Assembly (NCBI GenBank): GCA_036804505.1
Contig: DAIRSI010000002.1
Coordinates: 62,001 to 126,000, forward strand
Length of the DNA: 64,000 nucleotides
Origin: Phocaeicola_A sp036804505
GTDB lineage: Bacteria; Bacteroidota; Bacteroidia; Bacteroidales; Bacteroidaceae
Direction: 5' to 3'
Below the pieces are notes generated by a model that did not search any database, was not told the DNA's origin, and was given only the letters and a program-made list of their open reading frames with translations. How positions within the stretch are numbered: position 1 is the stretch's first letter; each line of letters begins with the position of its first letter. Both the position numbers and the translations under genes were made by a program. Positions 27,487 through 36,208 of the stretch are shown here, one piece after another.

Positions 27487-27547
27487 TTCATAATATCAAA
27501 CTTTTTCCATAGGCTAAAAGCAATTTTTAATGGTTTAACAAAGGTTC

Positions 27548-28495
27548 TTATTTTATAGTAACTACGTTTCTATTCTTATTCATAACAAATTCGAAATTGT
27601 TATCAATCTGGATCACTTTCATTATATGATCAATACCGTCACGTACACGGAATTTTCCTGCATAATGATTATTCAATAGTCTTTCATTCGAACAAATTAT
27701 TTTTACATCATAGTATAGCTCAATTTTATGGAAAATATCTTTTATGGACTCTCCATTGAAACAAATCAGTCCTTCTCTCCATTTATAATAATCAGGATTC
27801 GATATTTTTGTCTTTTCCATATCTTTCTCATTAAATATGCAAAGTCTCTCTCCAGGAATTAACTTGACAAATGAGTTCTGGGGAGTAATTACATTTACAG
27901 ATCCTTTCAGTAAATCAATCTTGTATTTTTTCTTATCGTAGGCCAATACATTGAATTCCGTTCCCAACACGCGAACTTTATAATTACCCATGTTTACAAT
28001 GAACGGTTTCCGCTCATTATGAGTAACTTTAAAATATGCCTCACCTGCCAACGTTACATTACGCACATTCTTTTTAAAGGTAGCCGGATAAATGATCTTT
28101 GAGTTAGCATTCAACCATACAGTTGTACCATCTTCGAGAGTCAACTCAGCATGCTGCCCGGCAGGAGCATAAAAAGTCAACATCCTATTTTTGGCAGAAT
28201 CCTCTTTATTCTGTGTCGGTACTATCAAGTTATGAATGAAAAATCCCAACAAGAAGACTGCTGCAATTTTACATATTGCATAAGTATATGAAAAGAATTT
28301 CTTAGTCGCGTGGATTTTTTTCTCGCCGACAGACTTTTCCCGATTCCATACGACTGCCTCGTATATCAATGACAAAGACTTCAACTCCTGTTCATGAGTT
28401 TTATCTTCACCTATCCAGTCCATTACCTGTTTCTTTTCTTCTTCAGAAGCATCTCCCGAAAGATAACGGTGTAAAAGCGTTTGGTCTATATTCAT
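27548..28495 (-). CDS. FecR-family anti-sigma factor (PUL 1)
   Basis: A 315-residue inner-membrane protein. The cytosolic N-terminus (about residues 1-75) binds the ECF sigma. One helix (ICKIAAVFLLGFFIHNLIV) crosses the membrane, and the periplasmic part has the FecR domain (LTFYAPAGQHAELTLEDGTTVWLNANS, GEAYFKVTHNERKPFIV) and a C-terminal DUF4974-type domain (GLICFNGESIKDIFHKIELYYDVKI). It would relay the SusC STN signal to the sigma factor. Unusually, the sigma gene is not adjacent but 3.5 kb upstream. An ECF-like promoter lies just before the start. Confidence 0.93.
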   Translation of the reverse strand: MNIDQTLLHRYLSGDASEEEKKQVMDWIGEDKTHEQELKSLSLIYEAVVWNREKSVGEKKIHATKKFFSYTYAICKIAAVFLLGFFIHNLIVPTQNKEDSAKNRMLTFYAPAGQHAELTLEDGTTVWLNANSKIIYPATFKKNVRNVTLAGEAYFKVTHNERKPFIVNMGNYKVRVLGTEFNVLAYDKKKYKIDLLKGSVNVITPQNSFVKLIPGERLCIFNEKDMEKTKISNPDYYKWREGLICFNGESIKDIFHKIELYYDVKIICSNERLLNNHYAGKFRVRDGIDHIMKVIQIDNNFEFVMNKNRNVVTIK

Positions 28496-28518
28496 ATTAC
28501 TATTTTTTCACCCTACAT

Positions 28519-28548
28519 TATAAAGACAATTCAACAAAATGCGACCCT
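28519..28548 (-). promoter_or_regulatory. Predicted ECF-sigma-dependent promoter before fecR (PUL 1)
   Basis: Minus strand: AGGGT (complement of 28544-28548), 16 bases, then GTCTTTATA (complement of 28519-28527). The same two words with the same spacing occur at 31960-31989 before the GH29 gene, with matching flanks (ATTTAGGGT and ATTGTCTTTATA). A -35 with GG and a -10 starting GTC are typical of ECF promoters. That the local sigma uses it is an inference. Confidence 0.6.
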
Positions 28549-28568
28549 AAATCAAAAACGAAAAAATA

Positions 28569-29000
28569 TCAGAAATCTTTTTCAATTCTGTAATACACCA
28601 AAGGGTTGCAATGGACATTGCCGGACAAATGAATATACCCATTCTTGTCAAAATCAAACGTAACATAGTTGTGAGAATCCCAACCTATTTTGGTCGGCAA
28701 AATAGTTTTCTGCCACTTCTTAGAATTCAATGCCCTTTTGGCAATGACCATATTATGTTCAGAATCATAATATGCAATATATTGATTTTCCTTATATGTC
28801 TGCATTTTAAAGCCCACGGGGAATGCTGAGATGACATCCGATATTTCAATCCCTCCCGTAAGGTTATTGATCGTTCTTCCATAAACGCTTTGGTTAGAAA
28901 GCACAAGCATAAAGAATGCCAACAATAAATTCAGACTGATTATGGGAAAGGAATTACTAAGAATAGACAGCCACGATGATAAATATACTTTACTTTTCAT
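28569..29000 (-). pseudogene. Truncated BNR-repeat (BNR_4-type) enzyme gene, N-terminal fragment
   Basis: A 143-residue open frame with a hydrophobic signal/anchor (LNLLLAFFMLVLSNQSVYG) and then a segment that reads like the first blades of BNR_4-type beta-propeller proteins (YIAYYDSEHNMVIAKR, IGWDSHNYVTFDFDKNGY, IHLSGNVHCNPLVYYR). Full-length relatives are several hundred residues, but this frame stops after YYRIEKDF, and the next 70 bases lead straight into the fecR promoter. No continuation is visible. Such propellers include rhamnosyl-glucuronate lyases and ulvan lyases, and GH145. It is most likely a remnant left by a deletion or insertion event. A real short protein cannot be excluded. 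Confidence 0.65.
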
Positions 29001-29123
29001 AATCTAAATTTCATGCCTTAAATCAATAATGCAAGACTATTAATAAAATTGATATAAAGAAAGAATATTTTTTTAGCTGACAGGTATAAAAAATCGACTT
29101 TCTTATATCTGTTTAAGTTCTTT

Positions 29124-30557
29124 TTATTTTACCTCCGTTTTAGATTCCGGCCAATCATCGCTTCTGAAAGATGAAAGAGGCAGACCTTGATTGAAAACGT
29201 CTCCCATTACATAGTTTTCAAAACCATATCGTACAGCGATAGGTTCAGGTACTAATTCACTCTTGACGAATATTTTGTTATCATACCGATTAATCCACGC
29301 CTTTGCCGGATGAAAAATTCTATCCTTTCCTGCTAAAGAAAACAGTTTACTTTCTCCATTCTGGAAATAGACCCCCGTTTCAGCACGTTGAAGCCGAACG
29401 ATGACGGTATCATTTGTTATCTCCATATTTTTATAAAGAGGACATTCACTGACAATACCCTTTACACCATAAGTTTTATTCAATGCCAGCAAAGCCAAAC
29501 GTTCTCCTGTTATCTGCTTTTTAGCCGGATGTATTACTTTTTCCGAACCGATATCCATCAAACAAGCCATACCGACATTTTTAACTCTACTTTCAATTTT
29601 CACTTGAGCTTCACGAAGATATGCAGAATTATGCATAATATTGTAATAGTTATAGTCAAAAGGTGCTATCTGACAATAATAGAACGGAAAGTCACCTTGT
29701 TTCCAAAGGGCCCTCCAACCTTCAATCAATGTACTAAACATATCATAATATGGTTCAGTATCATGAACATCACTTTCTCCCTGATACCAAATAACACCTT
29801 TGATAATGTAACCTATCAAAGGATAAATCATCCCATTATACAAAACGGTAGGCGTCTGATTGGGAGACTTGATTTCATTCTGACTCTTAGGAATTTTTGC
29901 ATTTGGAAAGGCACGTAACATATCTGCAGACATCCATGCGGCACAATTGGATCCACCCAATGATGTATGAATCAACCCGACAGGGACCTTCAGAATCTTA
30001 TTAATCATACGGCCAAAATAATAAGCAGTAGCACTAAAGTCCAAGATTGAAGCAGGAGTAGCCTCTTCCCAAACGCCTGAAACATCATGAGTCGGAACGC
30101 ATAATGCTTTCTTTTTTACTGTGAACACATGAATATTCGGATTAGCAGAACTCAATACATCCATGTTGGCATTCTCTACCTGTTGACCGACAAAACCTTT
30201 CATCGGCATTTCCATGTTGCTTTGTCCAGAACAAATCCAGACTTCACCTATTAAAACATTTTTAAGTTCTAACTCTCTGCCATCATTGAATTTCATCACA
30301 TAGGGACCACCCGCTTTAGGTGTAGGAACTGAAATCTTCCAATTTCCTTCTGCATCAGTCCTTACTGAATATTGCTTATGACTCCATCCGGGTGTAACAA
30401 TAACCGATTTCAAAGCAGAAGCTTTGCCCCAAATGTTTACTTTCGAATTTTGCTGCAACACCATACCATCGCTAAAAAAAGCAGGTAATCTTACTTCTGC
30501 TTTTATAGAAATAAAGATGGTAAAAAGAAATAATATAACTAAATTGAATCTTTTCAT
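29124..30557 (-). CDS. Sialate O-acetylesterase-type carbohydrate esterase (copy 2 in PUL 1)
   Basis: Paralogue of the esterase at 19127-20563, with 477 residues and the same order of motifs. These are signal peptide KRFNLVILFLFTIFISIKA, nucleophile block GEVWICSGQSNMEMP, GLIHTSLGGSNCAAW, GVIWYQGESDVHD and DIGSEKVIHPAKKQITGERL. It should remove acetyl groups from the PUL substrate. It begins one base after the stop of the GH29 gene, so the two are translated from one message under the ECF-like promoter at 31960-31989. The duplication of an esterase plus GH29 pair within one PUL is notable. Confidence 0.9.
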   Translation of the reverse strand: MKRFNLVILFLFTIFISIKAEVRLPAFFSDGMVLQQNSKVNIWGKASALKSVIVTPGWSHKQYSVRTDAEGNWKISVPTPKAGGPYVMKFNDGRELELKNVLIGEVWICSGQSNMEMPMKGFVGQQVENANMDVLSSANPNIHVFTVKKKALCVPTHDVSGVWEEATPASILDFSATAYYFGRMINKILKVPVGLIHTSLGGSNCAAWMSADMLRAFPNAKIPKSQNEIKSPNQTPTVLYNGMIYPLIGYIIKGVIWYQGESDVHDTEPYYDMFSTLIEGWRALWKQGDFPFYYCQIAPFDYNYYNIMHNSAYLREAQVKIESRVKNVGMACLMDIGSEKVIHPAKKQITGERLALLALNKTYGVKGIVSECPLYKNMEITNDTVIVRLQRAETGVYFQNGESKLFSLAGKDRIFHPAKAWINRYDNKIFVKSELVPEPIAVRYGFENYVMGDVFNQGLPLSSFRSDDWPESKTEVK

Positions 30558-30558
30558 A

Positions 30559-31917
30559 TTACTTTTTCAAAAAAACTTCTAAAACAGGAATTTCAACATT
30601 TGGTTTCTGGATAGGCAAACTCAAATCGCAAATTCCATTTTTATTAGTAAACCTGATTTCTGAAGCATCATGCAAAAACTGTACATAATCCACTCTGTCA
30701 CCAAATGACAAAGATAATTTTCCCATCGGATAGGACAATAGATGTACATACAGCACATTGGTTTTAGGATTATATGTCAGCAAAGTATTGGCAGGAGCCT
30801 TGAATTCATCCGGTGCCTGGGTACATCCGTAGATGGAGCGACTGTTGAATTTCATCCAGTCTCCCATAGCCTTCAGCCTGTCTTGTGCTCGCTGGTCGAA
30901 CACTCCTCTGGCGGTAGGACCTACATTTAATAGCAGGTTGCCTCCCTTGCTCACTGATTCTATTAACAATTCCAATAATTGGGCCGGACTTTTCCACGTA
31001 TTTTCATCACGATAATAACCCCACGAACCGGAAAATGTCTGACAGGTTTCCCATGGAACACGTTTGCCATTATATTCAGGCCATTTGTCAACTTTGTATT
31101 GTTCCGGTGATGTGAAGTCCCAACCGCCTTCCACATCTTTCAAGTCCAGACGGTCGTCCACAATAATTCCGGGTTGCAACTTTCTTACCATTTTCAGCAA
31201 ACCTTCCGAATCCCAATCTTCATGTCCTTTCCCATTCTTTCCGGGATAGGAGAAATCAAACCATATCACGCTTATCTTTCCGTAATTGGTAAGCAATTCC
31301 GTTACTTGATCCTTGATGTATTGACGATATTTCGACATATCTCTACCCTTGTTCAATCGTGCATATGCCTCATCGGTATCTTGTCTCGGATCCAGACGCA
31401 AAGGATGAACCCTGTCTATCGTGAAATCAGGATGATGCCAGTCTATCAAAGAATAATAGAACCCCACTTTCAAACCCTCTGCACGAAAAGCATCAACGTA
31501 TTCGCGCAACAAGTCCTTCTTTATCGGAGTATTTGGAGCTTTATAATCCGTATATTTGGAATCCCATAGGCAGAAGCCTTCATGATGTTTTGTGGTGAGC
31601 ACTACGTATTTCATTCCGGCTTCCTTGGCCATCTTGGCCCAAATATGAGGATCAAACATGTCCGGATTGAAATGGTCAAAATATTTCTGATACTCTTCGT
31701 TGGTGATTCGTTCATTGTGTCTCACCCATTCATGTCTTGCTGGAAGTGCATACAGGCCCCAATGAATAAACATTCCGAAACGGGCTTCCGTCCACCATTG
31801 CATACGCTCGGCCTTTTGTGCCTCTGTTTCTTTTGGCAATTGTGCATAAGACAATTGATTATTACCCATAAACATCAGGGTAATGAAAATCACGGATAAA
31901 TAAATTTTTATGCGCAT
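30559..31917 (-). CDS. GH29 alpha-L-fucosidase, secreted (copy 2 in PUL 1)
   Basis: A 452-residue GH29 enzyme with a signal peptide ending near NNQLSYAQ. Motifs: EARFGMFIHWGLYALPARHEW, YVVLTTKHHEGFCLWDSKYTD, GFYYSLIDWHHPDF and TNYGKISVIWFDFSYPG, the WFD strand being the usual place of the nucleophile Asp. SVSKGGNLLLNVGPTARGV closes the barrel. It is closer to canonical GH29 sequences than copy 1. It is the first gene behind the sigma factor and sits between sigma and anti-sigma genes, where fecR would normally be expected. Confidence 0.93.
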   Translation of the reverse strand: MRIKIYLSVIFITLMFMGNNQLSYAQLPKETEAQKAERMQWWTEARFGMFIHWGLYALPARHEWVRHNERITNEEYQKYFDHFNPDMFDPHIWAKMAKEAGMKYVVLTTKHHEGFCLWDSKYTDYKAPNTPIKKDLLREYVDAFRAEGLKVGFYYSLIDWHHPDFTIDRVHPLRLDPRQDTDEAYARLNKGRDMSKYRQYIKDQVTELLTNYGKISVIWFDFSYPGKNGKGHEDWDSEGLLKMVRKLQPGIIVDDRLDLKDVEGGWDFTSPEQYKVDKWPEYNGKRVPWETCQTFSGSWGYYRDENTWKSPAQLLELLIESVSKGGNLLLNVGPTARGVFDQRAQDRLKAMGDWMKFNSRSIYGCTQAPDEFKAPANTLLTYNPKTNVLYVHLLSYPMGKLSLSFGDRVDYVQFLHDASEIRFTNKNGICDLSLPIQKPNVEIPVLEVFLKK

Positions 31918-31959
31918 AATAAAATAGTATTTAAATATTGTTTAAACTCCACTCAACAA

Positions 31960-31989
31960 TATAAAGACAATCTGCCTAAACTAAACCCT
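31960..31989 (-). promoter_or_regulatory. Predicted ECF-sigma-dependent promoter before GH29 (PUL 1)
   Basis: Minus strand: AGGGT (complement of 31985-31989), 16 bases, GTCTTTATA (complement of 31960-31968). It matches the element before fecR at both words and in spacing. The AGGGT overlaps the stop codon of the sigma gene. The leader to the GH29 ATG is about 35-40 bases. Confidence 0.6.
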
Positions 31990-32551
31990 AAATGAAAAAG
32001 ACGATTAAAGGCCACAAATTTATGGGTAAGTAATCTTTGAGATATTTTCGCAATTCGGTGATGCTTTTAGTAATATGATATTCCACCGCTTTTACGGATA
32101 TATTGAATTGTTCTGCAATCTCTTTGTTCGTTTTGTTCTCGTAACGGCTCAATTCGAATATTTGTCTTGTAAGAGGCGTCATGTGTGACAGGGCGACACT
32201 TACTAGTTCATTGATTTCGTTCAGAGTAGTCAGTGAAGGAGTGAAATCTTCGAGCATGCTGATTCGGAAATCCAAGTCACGCTGGGCAGCATTGCCTATT
32301 CGTTCCAAAGCTTCCATCTCAACCTGTTTATGCTTTAGATAATTCAAGGAATCATTACGCAGCATAGTGAACAACATGGCCTCTTCGGAATCCAGTGTCT
32401 GGTTCTGAATGAGTTGCCACAGCTTTATCATCACATTCACAACTATATCTTCTGCAGCAGCTTCATCATGCACATAGTGCTTTACAAGCATAAAGGAACG
32501 CTTGTAATTGGCAGTATATAGTTTCCCAAAACGGTCATTATTTTCTTGCAT
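31988..32551 (-). CDS. ECF RNA polymerase sigma factor (PUL 1)
   Basis: A 187-residue sigma-70 family protein with region 2 (ANYKRSFMLVKHYVHDEAAAEDIVVNV, KLWQL) and region 4 (MTPLTRQIFELSRYENKTNKEIAEQFN, then KAVEYHITKSITELRKYL), which ends as a helix-turn-helix. Such sigma factors switch on a PUL when SusC and FecR sense the substrate. A TAACTTTG box on the minus strand at 32606-32613 is a likely housekeeping promoter. Its cognate FecR is probably the one at 27548-28495, separated from it by GH29, esterase and the BNR fragment. Confidence 0.93.
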   Translation of the reverse strand: MQENNDRFGKLYTANYKRSFMLVKHYVHDEAAAEDIVVNVMIKLWQLIQNQTLDSEEAMLFTMLRNDSLNYLKHKQVEMEALERIGNAAQRDLDFRISMLEDFTPSLTTLNEINELVSVALSHMTPLTRQIFELSRYENKTNKEIAEQFNISVKAVEYHITKSITELRKYLKDYLPINLWPLIVFFI

Positions 32552-32669
32552 GACTTATGTAGTTAACAAAATCAATGCAATATTAACACAAAATCTTTTT
32601 TATTGCAAAGTTATTTATAAGAAAAGTTAATCTTTCGCTTAAAAATCACGGAAACGGTATCATTTCTGA

Positions 32670-33515
32670 CTAATATTTCAAATCCGAAACAACGGGACAA
32701 TGGTCCGACAAATAGATACCATCAATGCATTCACACAAAGAAGCATATCTCTCAACAGATGAAAAACCGGAATAGAAAATGTAATCTATCAGGCATTTAT
32801 CTTTCAATGGCAAACGTCCAAAATCATGGAATGTCCAATAAGGACCATAGACTATGTCGGCATGTTCACGAGAATTAAGCATAGAGGGAACATGCTTTTT
32901 ATCGAGTACATTTGCAATGACTGAATCTTCGGGTATGGAATTAAAATCTCCGGTTAAGACGATAGGTCTTTTTCCTGCCAAAGAATCTATCTTGTTCAAC
33001 AATAAATTTGTTCCCAACTGCCGTGCTTTTTGCCCCATATGGTCAAGATGAGTATTGACAACTAGTATTTCCTTTTTTTCTTTTTTGTCATAAAGTATCA
33101 GCCATGTAGCTGTCCTCCTGCATGCAGCATCCCATCCTATAGAGGGCATATCCGGCGTTTCACTCAACCAGAATGTTCCTTTGTTACGAACCTTGAAAAG
33201 ATCCTTCTTCCAAAACAAGACCATGTGCTCACCTCTCGAAAAACCATCATCTCTTCCTACACCATAAGAATCGTATTCAGGAAGAGCATCACGCAAATCT
33301 TCAAACTGATTCTTCAAGACTTCTTGGGTGCCCAGTAAATCGGCATTATAAAACTTGATTGCTTTTATGACATTATCTTTACGATGTGACCATGATTGTG
33401 CGCTATCTTGAGGATTATCATATCTTACGTTCATACTCATTACACGAAGGACTTGGGCAGACAATCCAATACCTGCCATCTGCAACAGAAAGAGAAGGAA
33501 TAATGCTTTTTTCAT
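32670..33515 (-). CDS. Secreted endonuclease/exonuclease/phosphatase-fold protein
   Basis: A 281-residue protein with a signal peptide (MKKALFLLFLLQMAGIGLSA). The metal-dependent EEP fold is complete: VMSMNVRYDNPQD, LGTQEVLKNQ, WLILYDKKEKKEILVVNTHLDH, VLTGDFNS, LIDYIFYSG and the final YLSDHCPVVSDL, giving the catalytic Asn, Glu, Asp and His set. Family members cleave DNA, inositol phosphates or sphingomyelin, so the substrate is open. Secreted copies are common at the ends of Bacteroides PULs. It follows GH3 by about 80 bases on the same strand. Confidence 0.88.
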   Translation of the reverse strand: MKKALFLLFLLQMAGIGLSAQVLRVMSMNVRYDNPQDSAQSWSHRKDNVIKAIKFYNADLLGTQEVLKNQFEDLRDALPEYDSYGVGRDDGFSRGEHMVLFWKKDLFKVRNKGTFWLSETPDMPSIGWDAACRRTATWLILYDKKEKKEILVVNTHLDHMGQKARQLGTNLLLNKIDSLAGKRPIVLTGDFNSIPEDSVIANVLDKKHVPSMLNSREHADIVYGPYWTFHDFGRLPLKDKCLIDYIFYSGFSSVERYASLCECIDGIYLSDHCPVVSDLKY

Positions 33516-33597
33516 AACTGATTTATTTATAGATTAAGGTTACAAGTTGCAATATTAATCTATTTTTTCATAGAAAACAAAAAATGCAGTTCTATTT

Positions 33598-36018
33598 TCA
33601 CCGGATCGTCGAAGATGTATAATTTATTGTATCTCTCAATCGGATATCTTTCGAACTTGAGCCTACCATAATCTCAAATTCACCAGGCTCCACCGTCCAA
33701 TTCATATTTTTATCCATTATAGCAAGTTGATCAGGTTTGATGACGAATCTCACTGTCTTCATCTCACCAGGTTCCAAGGGAACTCTTTCGAATCCGCAAA
33801 GGCGGCTGTCATAAGTAACCACACTGCTTACTTTGTCTCTCACATAAAGCTGTACGACCTCATCTCCCTGTAACTTTCCGATATTTGTAACGTCCACTGC
33901 CACGGTTATGTCATCTTTGGCATCGCTCTGTGACACTTCTGTCTTGAGATTGGAATATTGGAATGTTGTATAACTCAACCCATAACCAAATGGATAAAGT
34001 TCACCTAGCACACGAGTCTTTCCCGAGCCATTGGGACCTTCACCGGATTGCCCGCCATGAGAACCTTTCTTGAACGGGAAATTCAGTTCAATCTGTCCAA
34101 CGGTCTTAGGGAATGTCACAGTGAGTTTTCCTCCGGGATTGTATTCACCAAAAAGAGTTTTGGCTACTACTTCACCACCTCTATAGCTAGGAAACCATGC
34201 TTCAATGATAGCAGGCACATTCCGGTCTGCCCAATTGATGGTGAGCGGCTGTCCGTTGATTAAGACCAACACGACAGGCTTTCCCGTAGCATAAAGTGCT
34301 TCAAGAAGTTTTTCCTGCCGGCCAGGCAATTCAAGGGAAGTACGAGAACGGCTTTCTCCTGTTCTATACTCATCTTCCCCTAAAACAGCTATGATGATAT
34401 CTGATTTTTGAGCTTCTTCCACTGCATCACTTATGGATTGCTTCTCCTTATCATTCATCTCAGTAGGCACTATTTCGCTATCAGGCCAATTATCATCGAC
34501 TACCTCACAGCCTTTTCTGTAAACGACTTCCGCTTGATTCTGAAGATATCTTTCCAATCCCATTCTTACAGACTCGGCATCCAGTCCATTAGGTCCATAA
34601 CGGCTCGACATATAATTTGTTTCATCTGCCAAAGGTCCCGTCACAAGGATTCGTTTTATCCGTGACTTATCCAAAGGGAGCAATGCATCCTTATTTTTAA
34701 GAAGAACAAGCGACTGCCGTTCCATTTCATCCACAAAGTCAACATGTTTATCAGCTCCTGCCAACTTGTCTGCCAAATCAGGTTTTGCAACATAAGGAGA
34801 ATCGAACAAGCCCAGCCTGAATTTCACTTTCAGGACCTCGCCCACTCTTTTGTCAAGAGTCTCCATAGAGAGCTTTTTCTCTGCAATGAGCCGACGTACA
34901 GGAATGATGAAATCCGAGGGCGGAGTGAAATGTGTACGCACATTCATGCCCGCCTCGAGCTCCTGCCGGACAGCCTCATCATAAGAGCCGGCCACCTGAT
35001 GTTTTGTATAGACAAACTCAGCTGCTTCACTATCACTCACCACATATCCGTCGAATCCATACTGCTGTCTCAGCAAATCCGTGAGGAAATAATGACTGGC
35101 AGCAATCGGCTCGCCATTCCAATCATTGTAGCTACACATTACCCCCATCGGATGCGTATGCTCAATGACATATTTGAATGGAGCAAGAAAAATCTCTTGA
35201 AGTTCGCGAGGCGTCACATGAGGATCAGTACGGCAATTTCCATCCCTTCCACCCTTCGGAACACTATATACTGCATAGTGTTTCAAAGTGGAAGCCACGC
35301 CCTGAGACTGTATTCCATCAACCATCCGGCTACCCAATTCAGCTATCAGATATGGTTCCTCTCCATAACATTCCAGGGTGCGCCCCCATCGCTGGTCACG
35401 CACCACATCCAATATGGGCGCATAAACGTTGGTATAACCCAACAGCCGTGCTTCCTTGCCGGCAATTTCACCGGCCTGCTTCACCAGCTCACGATTCCAT
35501 GTACTGCCGATGGCAATGGGTGAAGGCAAAGGAGTAGCCTTGGTATGATTAAGCCCGTGAATGCCCTCGTTCGAAAAGTCAACCGGTATGCCCAGACGTG
35601 TTTCCTCCACAAACCATTTCTGGATTTTATTGATGGCTCTCGCATGGTTACTGAAAGGATAAATCAAGTTGTAAGCTCTCTTATATCCCGAGCCTACCCC
35701 ATTGAGTTGCTCATCAATATTGGCTATGCCATCTTTCCATATCTCACGTTTCCATTTCTCTGTAGGCAAAGAATCTTTCAATACCCGTCCAAACCCGTAA
35801 AGTGTTGCCAGTTGGCAAGTTTTTTCTTCAACTGTCATCTGTCCGAGCAGATTGTTCACCCGGGCATCCACAGACTGCCCGGGATCTTCATAAATATCCT
35901 TTATACCATTCTTGTTGAAGTCTATCCAACCCTTGTGATAGATAGTGCCTTTGGCAAAGGCGCTTGTTGCGATTAAAGCCGCAAATAATACTGTCGCAGA
36001 CAATATTGTTCTTTTCAT
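33598..36018 (-). CDS. GH3 beta-glycosidase, secreted (PUL 2)
   Basis: An 806-residue GH3 enzyme. The start MKRTILSATVLFAALIATSAFA at 36018 gives a clean signal peptide. The N-terminal barrel shows PLPSPIAIGSTWNRELVKQAG and VVRDQRWGRTLECYGEEP. The nucleophile Asp is in FDGYVVSDSEAAEFV. The alpha/beta sandwich carries the acid/base Glu region, and a C-terminal fibronectin-like domain begins near YGFGYGLSYTTFQYSN (FGYGLSYTTF is highly conserved in GH3). Probably a beta-glucosidase or beta-xylosidase; the sugar is not decidable. A TAAGTTTG box at 36059-36066 (minus strand) may give an internal PUL promoter. Confidence 0.93.
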   Translation of the reverse strand: MKRTILSATVLFAALIATSAFAKGTIYHKGWIDFNKNGIKDIYEDPGQSVDARVNNLLGQMTVEEKTCQLATLYGFGRVLKDSLPTEKWKREIWKDGIANIDEQLNGVGSGYKRAYNLIYPFSNHARAINKIQKWFVEETRLGIPVDFSNEGIHGLNHTKATPLPSPIAIGSTWNRELVKQAGEIAGKEARLLGYTNVYAPILDVVRDQRWGRTLECYGEEPYLIAELGSRMVDGIQSQGVASTLKHYAVYSVPKGGRDGNCRTDPHVTPRELQEIFLAPFKYVIEHTHPMGVMCSYNDWNGEPIAASHYFLTDLLRQQYGFDGYVVSDSEAAEFVYTKHQVAGSYDEAVRQELEAGMNVRTHFTPPSDFIIPVRRLIAEKKLSMETLDKRVGEVLKVKFRLGLFDSPYVAKPDLADKLAGADKHVDFVDEMERQSLVLLKNKDALLPLDKSRIKRILVTGPLADETNYMSSRYGPNGLDAESVRMGLERYLQNQAEVVYRKGCEVVDDNWPDSEIVPTEMNDKEKQSISDAVEEAQKSDIIIAVLGEDEYRTGESRSRTSLELPGRQEKLLEALYATGKPVVLVLINGQPLTINWADRNVPAIIEAWFPSYRGGEVVAKTLFGEYNPGGKLTVTFPKTVGQIELNFPFKKGSHGGQSGEGPNGSGKTRVLGELYPFGYGLSYTTFQYSNLKTEVSQSDAKDDITVAVDVTNIGKLQGDEVVQLYVRDKVSSVVTYDSRLCGFERVPLEPGEMKTVRFVIKPDQLAIMDKNMNWTVEPGEFEIMVGSSSKDIRLRDTINYTSSTIR

Positions 36019-36208
36019 TTTGATTATATAGTTCATATACGGAGTATTTTCTTTATTGCAAACTTACATAAAAAGCTGCTCTTTTTATACCATAAGACAA
36101 AGAAACTCTTTCTTAAACAAAAAAAGATGCAAAGTTTGATGAAACATTACGCTTTTAACCATATAGACACATAATCTTAAAAAATTGCTATGACAATTTA
36201 TAAGCAGG

